A stretch of DNA of 64,000 nucleotides, from NCBI GenBank assembly GCA_964293155.1, contig CAXYYA010000017.1, positions 1 through 64,000 of the forward strand, in the 5' to 3' direction. Both the position numbers and the translations under genes were made by a program. Below are positions 10,901 to 16,574 of this stretch, in pieces; position 1 is the first letter of the stretch; each line of letters begins with the position of its first letter. The stretch is from JAQVEB01 sp028698105 (lineage in GTDB: Bacteria; Bacteroidota; Bacteroidia; Bacteroidales; Dysgonomonadaceae). The notes below the pieces were generated by a model. It was not told where the DNA came from. It did no database searches and was given only the letters and a program-made list of their open reading frames with translations.

Positions 10901-11250
10901 ATGTGATTTCCTTCCATGGAATACCCTATCCCTCTATCTTCCAAAAGTGCATGGAGAACATCGGAAACGGCTTGCTGCTTTGCTTTCACCGATATTTTTT
11001 CATTCGTGTTCACTTCGTTATTATAAATGAAAAGGTAATCGGTTTGGCTTTCAATTTCGTTTAACACTTCTTTTAAACTTACGTTGCGTTTATTGATGGT
11101 AACCCGGGCATTCTGAGTGAACCCGTTTTCGGCAAAAGTGATAAAAGCGCACGTAAACAATAGGAATACAGTGATTCGCATAATCAATAAAAAATGTTTA
11201 ATGGGTACTTTTTCGGTTAAATTATTACCCAATGAGTTGTTTTTCTTCAT
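7942..11250 (-). CDS. SusC-family TonB-dependent transporter with N-terminal STN signalling domain
   Basis: A 1,102-residue outer-membrane transporter. Order of domains: a signal-type segment (about 20-45), an STN domain (about 48-122) that in known systems contacts a FecR-type anti-sigma factor, a carboxypeptidase-regulatory-like beta-sandwich (about 143-215), the TonB-box-like DEVVVVGYG (220-228), the plug (PLIVVDGVPG and ILKDGSAAAIYGTRG motifs) and a long beta barrel ending in VSVKF with the usual terminal Phe. The STN domain separates it from ordinary SusC proteins. Together with the sigma and FecR genes directly upstream, it indicates that substrate import is sensed and reported to RNA polymerase. 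Its partner SusD follows. Confidence 0.95.
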   Translation of the reverse strand: MKKNNSLGNNLTEKVPIKHFLLIMRITVFLLFTCAFITFAENGFTQNARVTINKRNVSLKEVLNEIESQTDYLFIYNNEVNTNEKISVKAKQQAVSDVLHALLEDRGIGYSMEGNHIILSVTDKKTEARETKASNIVQQQKKHITGTVVDANGQPIIGANVVEAGTTNGTVTDVDGKFSLDVENNASIRVSYIGYLEQDVSTAGRTNFSITLVEDTKALDEVVVVGYGTMRREELTNAVSSVKSEDFVKGSVKDAAQLIKGQVAGVNIINPDANPTGTSQIVLRGVTTLASGTQPLIVVDGVPGSLSDVAPDDIESIDILKDGSAAAIYGTRGTNGVILITTKKVRGETPTTIELNSYVTTQTITKKLEFMNAEQYRSLVAQEKPGAIDYGSNTNWVDEIFRTPFSHTHNVSLKGGNSNANYIMNINYKALQGLMLRSDNNVFTARIEANHSMFDGKLRFNGSIIGFDQEYFSGGDGYSWRGDVYRNALIYNPTDPIKNENGKWTEHPDMNNYANPLGLIYETEGTINITNFRPFGTITYYPMKNLNLKLLGSKDIFNRTAGYAESFDHLNSIRENRTGFASRGTNRSVNDLLEFTTNYSSSFGNHNLNLLGGYSFQQNVYEFYWMNNFDFPSDQYTYNNMSDGKALTVGRAGMDSYKESSKLVSYFARANYSFANKYMLMASLRYEGSSKFGQDHKWGAFPAISIGWNLLRESFIQNSKLPFSQLKLRAGFGVTGTAPSSSYQSLSRLTYGNRYLLDGEWIPVIYPSSNANPDLRWETKEELNLGLDFGFFEDRLSGTIDLYKRTTKDLLWNYNVATPPYLYGSVLANAGSMENKGLEIQIKANPIRTNEFIWNTSLNYSTNLNKLLSLSNEKFQLKSGYFYAGSTGEPIQTSTHRVEEGKAIGNFWGFKTVDIDENGYWIIEGKDGNPKPISEQQPDDKKILGNGLPKHYVGWNNTFLYKQFDLDITMRGAFKYQILNMTKMFFAVPVSLTRGNVMTTTYDNVYGKRPLNDFQELQYVSYYIENGDFWKIDNITLGYTFNLNKGPVKNLRIYLSGSNMFTFTNYSGIDPEVNSLGLDPGLDQRDRYPSSRSFTFGVSVKF

Positions 11251-11405
11251 ACATTTGTAATTGTTTTTAGTTAATACATTGAATTTTTCTTGGTTGTGTT
11301 AGCGAAAACGTTTGATCGGTGAGCGTTGCAGCGCTTGCCGATTTTTGTTTTCTGACGCTCTTTCGTTCAGATTATTTCATAGGCATTTTAATTTTAGCGA
11401 TTTTT

Positions 11406-12323
11406 TTAGTTGATTGATATTATTCCTGTTTCTTCGTTTTTCTCGTACGCGAAACGAATACTTTTTTGCAATACGCGCAGGGCGTAATCAATGCCGTCGG
11501 ATTGCCGGAATTTTCCGGTGTACGTGTGTAGCGGCAACATTTTTGAGTTGATCTGAATGCGTACATCAAAATATTTTTCGAGCGAATGCAATATTTCTTC
11601 TAAGTTCCTGTTGTTGAATGCGATCAATCCGTCTTTCCAGAGGTAATCATCGGTATTCGTAATGCGGGATACCCGTAATTTATTGTTATCCAGAGAACTT
11701 TTTTCGTTTGGCTTCAACGAGATCAGTTTGGTGTTATTTTTGTAAATATCTATGCCACCTTCAAAAAGACTGGTTTCAAAATGATTAAACCGGGAATAAG
11801 CTTCGACGTTAAAAGTGGTTCCCGTAACCTGCACATCGCCTTGCGTTGTTTTTACGATAAACGGCTTTTTCTTGTTCTTACTGACATCGAAATAGGCCTC
11901 ACCGTCCAGATAAACCGTGCGGTTTTTCTTCGAAAATTCAGTAGGATAACGAAAAGTGGTATTGGCATTTAACCACACGTTTGTGTTATCCGCAAGAATA
12001 AGGTTAATGCGTTGGCCGGCCGGAACGAGCAGGGTGTTATACTGTTCCGCGTCGTTTTTCTGCCCAAACACGTACCATCCACCCGCAATCAGCAGCAACA
12101 TAACGGATGCTACGGCGCCTATCGCCCACGGTGAGAGTTCGATCACTCGTTTTCGTTTCTTAACCGTTTTGGAAGGCGTGAGCATCAACGCATCGTATGC
12201 AACGCGTTCCTGCAACAATATTTTATGATTTTCTTCCGATAATTCCACCCAACGGCGTATGTGCTTTTCTTCTTCGGGCGAAGTTTGGCCTTCGAAAAAG
12301 CGATACAACAAGTCTCTTTTCAT
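11406..12323 (-). CDS. FecR-family anti-sigma factor
   Basis: A 305-residue protein with a cytoplasmic N-terminus (about 1-63, including the EEEKHIRRWVELSEEN segment typical of the sigma-binding part), one membrane span (about 64-86), then a periplasmic FecR domain (about 95-205, with LVPAGQRINLILADNTNVWLNA-type pattern) and a C-terminal DUF4974-like domain (about 235-305). It should hold the ECF sigma factor inactive until the STN domain of the neighbouring SusC signals. It is 72 bp from the sigma gene and 155 bp upstream of susC. That 155-bp gap has no TAnnTTTG box that I can find, which would fit an ECF-specific promoter for susC. Confidence 0.93.
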   Translation of the reverse strand: MKRDLLYRFFEGQTSPEEEKHIRRWVELSEENHKILLQERVAYDALMLTPSKTVKKRKRVIELSPWAIGAVASVMLLLIAGGWYVFGQKNDAEQYNTLLVPAGQRINLILADNTNVWLNANTTFRYPTEFSKKNRTVYLDGEAYFDVSKNKKKPFIVKTTQGDVQVTGTTFNVEAYSRFNHFETSLFEGGIDIYKNNTKLISLKPNEKSSLDNNKLRVSRITNTDDYLWKDGLIAFNNRNLEEILHSLEKYFDVRIQINSKMLPLHTYTGKFRQSDGIDYALRVLQKSIRFAYEKNEETGIISIN

Positions 12324-12395
12324 TGATACAATTTCGTTACTGTATATATCTATAACAGATGAACGGAACGATACCCTAACAGAAAATACGGTTTT

Positions 12396-12962
12396 TTATA
12401 AAAAATAAAATAAAAAAGGAGCCAGATAGATAAAATCTTTTAACGACAAACGAAGTTGCGCCAATGCTTTGGATATATGAAATTCGATGGTTTTTACGCT
12501 GAGATTCATTTTTTCGGAGATGTCTTTATACGAAAGCCCTTCGTACCGGTTGAGGACAAAAATCCGGCGCGTTTTTTGCGGCAATCGGTTTAAGGTAATA
12601 TCTATGATGTGTTGAATTTCTTCCGAAAACAGAAAATCGGGATTGCAGGCCTCCAACGTATTGATGCTTACGGATAAACGCCATTCCGCTTGTTCGTTTA
12701 TTTCTCTTGTTACCCGTTGCCGGATTTGAATGTGGCGAAGGTGATTGAGGCATTTATTTTTCACGATCGTCAGAACGTAAGCCTGCGGAACTGTGCCGGG
12801 CGAAAGGGTTGCCCTATTTTCCCAAAACGCAGTGAACGCTTCGGACACAAAATCTTCCGCAACGGCTTCATCTTTCAGGTAGCCTTCGGCAAAACGAATA
12901 AACCGCAAATAATATTCGTTGTATAACGTGTTGAAACTTCTTATGTCTGAATTTGCAGCCAT
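12396..12962 (-). CDS. ECF RNA polymerase sigma-70 factor
   Basis: A sigma factor of about 188 residues in the Bacteroidetes ECF group that pairs with FecR. Region 2 lies near FNTLYNEYYLRFIRFAEGYL, followed by DEAVAEDFVSEAFTAFW. Region 4 has the helix-turn-helix YKDISEKMNLSVKTIEFHIS near the C-terminus. I start it at the ATG at 12962. The frame is open to a TTG at 12983, but a good -7 box (12981-12988, minus strand) covers that codon, so the longer start would lie inside the promoter. It heads the left locus and should drive transcription of the downstream susC operon once released by FecR. Confidence 0.92.
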   Translation of the reverse strand: MAANSDIRSFNTLYNEYYLRFIRFAEGYLKDEAVAEDFVSEAFTAFWENRATLSPGTVPQAYVLTIVKNKCLNHLRHIQIRQRVTREINEQAEWRLSVSINTLEACNPDFLFSEEIQHIIDITLNRLPQKTRRIFVLNRYEGLSYKDISEKMNLSVKTIEFHISKALAQLRLSLKDFIYLAPFLFYFL

Positions 12963-12980
12963 ATCAATATAAATTCGCAA

Positions 12981-12988
12981 CAAATATA
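12981..12988 (-). promoter_or_regulatory. -7 promoter box for the ECF sigma gene
   Basis: The minus strand reads TATATTTG, an exact match to the Bacteroidetes -7 consensus TAnnTTTG, 19 bases upstream of the chosen ATG. It supports the shorter sigma-factor start. Confidence 0.6.
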
Positions 12989-13085
12989 ACGAAAATTACT
13001 CGCTTTTGAATTTTTTTAACCAAATAAAATAGGAGAGCCCGGAAATAAAAATTCCGATAATACTTTTTTCTAACTACTTAATTAC

Positions 13086-13093
13086 TATTTTTG
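13086..13093 (+). promoter_or_regulatory. -7 promoter box for the 13118 membrane gene group
   Basis: TATTTTTG matches TAnnTTTG and lies 24 bases upstream of the ATG at 13118. With the box at 12981-12988 it makes this interval a divergent promoter region. Confidence 0.55.
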
Positions 13094-13117
13094 TAAAAAT
13101 AAAGCATGTAAGATTTT

Positions 13118-13723
13118 ATGGAACAATTAAAAGTTGCGATTGCCGATAAAATTTTGGAAGCATCGGCGGCCGATGATGTGCTGATGAAGCAAAAGTTATC
13201 CAAAATTCAGCGATTTAGTGATTTTGCCGAAGCATGTAAGTCGCTGATGGTGAAATATCCGCAGATAGAAGCGGAGCTTCTGGCGATGGTTCACGACAAC
13301 GATTTCGATACCGCCCGCGCATCACGCCGAGTAGATGCGATCATTAACCGATCGCCGTATAACGAGCCGCCCACTCCCGTGGCGCAGGAGAAATTTTTGC
13401 CTCCGGCAAATCCCGATGAACCGCAGGTGACAGTGACTCACGAGCAGCCGGAAATATCCGAAACGATTCCTGAACCGGTAGAAGAGATCGTGTACTCGTC
13501 CCTCGATGAAAACGTAGAACAAGACGAAGAATCCCTCAAAAAAGAACGTCAGAAGAAAATTTTTTCGCTCATTTGGAAAGCATTAGCGGTTATATTGGCC
13601 GGCGTTGTAATCTTTTTAGCCGTTAAATTTGTTATAAATTATTGGAAATATATTTTAATCGCTCTCGGCGTTGCGGCATTGGTGTTTGTGCTTTGGCGCT
13701 ATCTGAAGAGCAGAAAACAGTAG
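13118..13723 (+). CDS. Uncharacterised protein with two C-terminal membrane spans
   Basis: I do not recognise this 201-residue protein. Residues 1-85 look helical and soluble (KIQRFSDFAEACKSLMVKYPQIEAELLAM). Residues 85-140 are rich in Pro and Glu and probably disordered. The C-terminus has two hydrophobic spans (about 148-168 and 173-193) ending in a basic tail. This suggests a cytoplasmic domain on a flexible linker anchored in the inner membrane. It starts a plus-strand group of three with spacings of 14 and 12 bp, the second of which is a DUF4230 protein. Function is unknown. Confidence 0.75.
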   Translation: MEQLKVAIADKILEASAADDVLMKQKLSKIQRFSDFAEACKSLMVKYPQIEAELLAMVHDNDFDTARASRRVDAIINRSPYNEPPTPVAQEKFLPPANPDEPQVTVTHEQPEISETIPEPVEEIVYSSLDENVEQDEESLKKERQKKIFSLIWKALAVILAGVVIFLAVKFVINYWKYILIALGVAALVFVLWRYLKSRKQ

Positions 13724-13737
13724 ATCAGAATTAAATA

Positions 13738-14361
13738 GTGGAAAATCAGCAAAATATATCAAAAAAAGTAAATAGTACAACCTTATTTTTTATCCTTACA
13801 ACCGTTATTCTGGGCGTATTGCTGGTGGTAAATCAGGCGAAAAAGCCCAAAGAACGCGGATACGACAGTACCACCGTATTGAGCAAGATCGTGCACATGC
13901 AGGAGTTGGCTCTCGTGAAGTACAATTACACGGGCGTTATCGGTTTCAAGGATTTTTACAAAATATTGAATATCAACGTTCCGTTGACCGAGAAATATTT
14001 TTTGTTGAAGTACAACGGTTACATTAAGGCTGGAGTGGATTTTAGCCGGATAAAAGTGGACGTAAACGGCGAAAACGTACATGTTTCGTTTCCCAAAGCC
14101 AAGATCATGGACACGGTGATTGACGAAAATTCGGTTCAGGTTTACGATGAAAGCGATAATGCTTTCAATCCGATCAAAATATCGGATTACAACAAAGCGC
14201 TCATCAAAGAAAAGGCAACAATGACGCAGGATGCCGTTAAACAAGGCATTCTGAAAGATGCAACCGATCAGGCAAAACTGGCCATTACCTCTCTTTTGCA
14301 GGAAATGGGATTCAAGAAGATTGAAATAACCGAGGAAATAATGCTTCCTCCGGTGCATTAA
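13738..14361 (+). CDS. DUF4230 domain protein
   Basis: A 207-residue protein starting with GTG. A single N-terminal membrane span (about 14-31) is followed by an extracytoplasmic DUF4230 domain: SKIVHMQELALVKYNY near 50-65, GVDFSRIKVDVNGENVHVSFPKAKI near 98-122, and a C-terminal helical region ending in ITEEIM. The family is widespread, but I know of no established function. No ATG fits better: the frame begins 14 bases after the stop of the preceding membrane gene, which argues for cotranscription. Confidence 0.85.
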   Translation: MENQQNISKKVNSTTLFFILTTVILGVLLVVNQAKKPKERGYDSTTVLSKIVHMQELALVKYNYTGVIGFKDFYKILNINVPLTEKYFLLKYNGYIKAGVDFSRIKVDVNGENVHVSFPKAKIMDTVIDENSVQVYDESDNAFNPIKISDYNKALIKEKATMTQDAVKQGILKDATDQAKLAITSLLQEMGFKKIEITEEIMLPPVH

Positions 14362-14373
14362 AGCATATACGAT

Positions 14374-14892
14374 ATGAAATTTACAACGCGACTTTTGGTT
14401 TATTGGGTTTCTATTTTTCTGGCATTCCTCATCGGTATAATGCTGATCATCGGGTTACTGTGGGGAATTCAGATAAATCCATGGAAACTGCTGCTGGCCT
14501 TCGTTATCGTTGGTGTGATCCCTCCGGCGATCATTACCGCCTATTTCTATAAGCGGCTCGATTACATGGAGTCCGACGATACAAATCCTCCCGTTTTCAC
14601 CGGCCAGAAAAAAGCTGCGCTTAAGTTTTCGGGCAGAACTTCCAATGCGTTCGACGAAGTTATGCAGCGCATTGACCGGCAGTGGATCATTTCATATTCC
14701 GACAGAGAGAACAACATCCTTAAATTCCGAACCGATTCACGCATGATTGCCTGGGGCATTGGCGGTTACGTGAAAATGGAGAACGAAAAAACCGTGCAGG
14801 TCATTGTCTATCCCGTCTTTCCCAACTCGCGCCGCGAGGAAAAAGTGATGAATCAGACGTTGCGCCTTATGCAATCGGTTCTTAATCCGTAA
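14374..14892 (+). CDS. Uncharacterised small membrane protein
   Basis: A 172-residue protein with two N-terminal membrane spans (about 8-31 and 36-58) followed by a roughly 110-residue soluble part (FDEVMQRIDRQWIISYSDRENNILKFR, then YVKMENEKTVQVIVYPVF). No family recognised. It is 12 bp after the DUF4230 gene and converges with the GNAT gene, with one base between the two stops. The three genes 13118-14892 look like one small operon of membrane proteins. Confidence 0.75.
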   Translation: MKFTTRLLVYWVSIFLAFLIGIMLIIGLLWGIQINPWKLLLAFVIVGVIPPAIITAYFYKRLDYMESDDTNPPVFTGQKKAALKFSGRTSNAFDEVMQRIDRQWIISYSDRENNILKFRTDSRMIAWGIGGYVKMENEKTVQVIVYPVFPNSRREEKVMNQTLRLMQSVLNP

Positions 14893-14893
14893 A

Positions 14894-15445
14894 TCACAAT
14901 TTATCCTCAAACGGATATCCTTCGCAGTATAAGATCACTTTTTCTTCCACAAACGCCAGAAAATCGGCGTGTTGCGCTTTGGTGATCATTTTCGGATAGC
15001 TGAGAATAAGCAACTCAACGGGTTGCGCCTCTTTTCGGTAAGGCAGATGCACAAACCGATAAGGGGTGAGCGTGAACCCTGCGCGCTCGTAAAACTGCAA
15101 CCGGCGCACGGAAAGCTCGTTGCTGAGCGGATCAATCTCCAGAATGATGGTGTGCTCCGTATCGCGCAAATAACGCAACAGTTGCGAACCGTAACCGTGT
15201 CCGCGAAGTTCAGGGTTCACCGCCAGATACTCCAGATAACGATAGGAATCCCATTCCCAGTAAAACAATATCCCGATAAGCTCGCCGCCTTCCCAGGCCG
15301 ACAAAGGAAAGAATTGCGGATCCTCGCACGCGCGCAGGTGGTCTTCCATTTTTCGCCTTTCGGCGACGGGAAAACTTTCTTCATATAATCTCCATACTTG
15401 CTTCCAACGGCTTTCGTCCGAAAGCTTGATGCGTAAAAGTTCCAT
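14894..15445 (-). CDS. GNAT-family N-acetyltransferase
   Basis: A 183-residue GCN5-related acyltransferase. The acetyl-CoA pyrophosphate loop (motif A) is Arg-Gly-His-Gly-Tyr-Gly at 81-86, preceded by the strand YRYLEYLAVNPEL. A C-terminal strand LQFYERAGFTLTPY matches motif B. The substrate cannot be told from sequence. A -7 box lies 24 bases upstream. It is convergent with the membrane operon to its left. Confidence 0.88.
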   Translation of the reverse strand: MELLRIKLSDESRWKQVWRLYEESFPVAERRKMEDHLRACEDPQFFPLSAWEGGELIGILFYWEWDSYRYLEYLAVNPELRGHGYGSQLLRYLRDTEHTIILEIDPLSNELSVRRLQFYERAGFTLTPYRFVHLPYRKEAQPVELLILSYPKMITKAQHADFLAFVEEKVILYCEGYPFEDKL

Positions 15446-15468
15446 TAATTCGTTGTTTTATTGAGTTA

Positions 15469-15476
15469 CAAAGATA
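15469..15476 (-). promoter_or_regulatory. -7 promoter box for the GNAT gene
   Basis: The minus strand reads TATCTTTG, matching TAnnTTTG, 24 bases upstream of the ATG at 15445. Confidence 0.55.
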
Positions 15477-15612
15477 GAAATTTTCGCAGAAAAGAAGGAA
15501 GATTATTAAGATGGTTAATGATAATTCTGATGAGTTCCCCGGCGCTCAACCTTCCGTGGCTTCACCCCATTCTCCTTACTCTCCCGCAAGCAGGATTTCC
15601 GCTACGCTACAA

Positions 15613-15724
15613 TTTGCTCTTTATTCTTTGTTCTTTGCTCTTTGTTCTTTGTTCTTTGTTCTTTGCTCTTTGGTCTTTGTTCTTTGTTCTTTGTTCTTTG
15701 CTCTTTGCTCTTTGTTCTTTCCTC
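15613..15724. repeat. Heptanucleotide tandem array, 16 units of TTTGTTC type
   Basis: Sixteen consecutive 7-base units with no break in phase: mostly TTTGTTC (9 units) and TTTGCTC (4 units, some adjacent), plus TTTATTC, TTTGGTC and TTTCCTC variants. The array ends at the last base of the stop codon of the DsbA-family gene. Open frames across it are just period-7 peptide repeats and are not genes. The 15477-15612 stretch before it shows no gene. Confidence 0.95.
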
Positions 15725-16458
15725 TAAATCTCACACGTTCCATCCGCAGCGCATGCTTTTCCTTTGGTAACCTCCATTTCCGGTTCCTTATCGGTGCGCG
15801 CCTTCCAGTTGTTGTAGGCTTTATTGAGCACTTTCACATACAGGTCAACCGGTTCCGAGCCAACGATCGCCTGACGCCTGTCCATTAAAAACGTGGGAAC
15901 GGTGTCGAACCCAAGATTGTTGGCTTCCTGAATGTCCTGTATTATTTCGTAACGATAATCGTCGCCGGCCAGCATGGCGCGAATCTGTTCCTCTTTGAGG
16001 CCGGCTTCCGTGCCGATCCCGATAAGCAGGTTATGATCGCTGTAATCCTGCGCATCTTCGAAATACGCTTTTCCCAATTTCGTGATCACGAAATCGGCTT
16101 TCCCGATGGTTGAAGCCAGCTTTATCAGTCGGTGCGCATCGGTCGTATTGGCGGCGATGGCGTTACGCAGATTGGATTTCACGCCGGCATCGGCGGCAAG
16201 CAGGTCAATGTTTCGGAACATATCTTCTAATCTTTCTTCCGACATTCCAACGGTGTTTAACAAATAATCCGTTACCGGAAAACCCTGCCCGTTGCCGGGC
16301 AAATCGGGATTCAACAGAAAAGCTTTCCATTCCACTTCCACTTCACCGGCATGTGCAAATTGCAGCAACGCTTTTTCGTATAACTTCTTGCCGATGTAAC
16401 AGTACGGACACATGATGTCCGTCCAGACTTCTATTTTCATTTTTGGCTGTATCATCAT
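15724..16458 (-). CDS. DsbA-family (FrnE-like) thiol oxidoreductase
   Basis: A 244-residue thioredoxin-fold protein with the active-site motif Cys-Pro-Tyr-Cys at residues 17-20 and a helical insertion typical of the DsbA/FrnE branch. The cis-Pro loop is in FDTVPTFLMDRRQAIVG near 200. No signal peptide is seen, so it is probably cytoplasmic, like FrnE. A C-terminal tail has two Cys (CAADGTCEI). Three in-frame Met codons lie close together; most relatives begin at the third (16440). Its stop codon is contiguous with the heptanucleotide array. Confidence 0.88.
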   Translation of the reverse strand: MMIQPKMKIEVWTDIMCPYCYIGKKLYEKALLQFAHAGEVEVEWKAFLLNPDLPGNGQGFPVTDYLLNTVGMSEERLEDMFRNIDLLAADAGVKSNLRNAIAANTTDAHRLIKLASTIGKADFVITKLGKAYFEDAQDYSDHNLLIGIGTEAGLKEEQIRAMLAGDDYRYEIIQDIQEANNLGFDTVPTFLMDRRQAIVGSEPVDLYVKVLNKAYNNWKARTDKEPEMEVTKGKACAADGTCEI

Positions 16459-16514
16459 TTTTTTTTGTAGTTTTTGCGTATCCTAAACAACCATCATCGT
16501 AATTTGTTTACGCA

Positions 16515-16548
16515 AAAAACGGAACAACCTCAATGCTGTTCCGTTTTT
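16515..16548 (-). terminator. Rho-independent terminator of clpC
   Basis: A perfect 12-bp stem (AAAAACGGAACA with TGTTCCGTTTTT) and a 10-base loop. It lies 27 bp past the clpC stop codon, and the stem itself ends in a T run on the minus strand. Confidence 0.85.
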
Positions 16549-16574
16549 GTCTTTGTTTAAAAAGTATTTATTGC

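Noticed and set aside
15461..15888. Open frames of 88 and 125 codons across the heptanucleotide array
   Set aside because: Their sequence is the period-7 repeat read as a peptide (FALCSLF-type) and they overlap the DsbA-family gene; no family, signal or ribosome site supports them.
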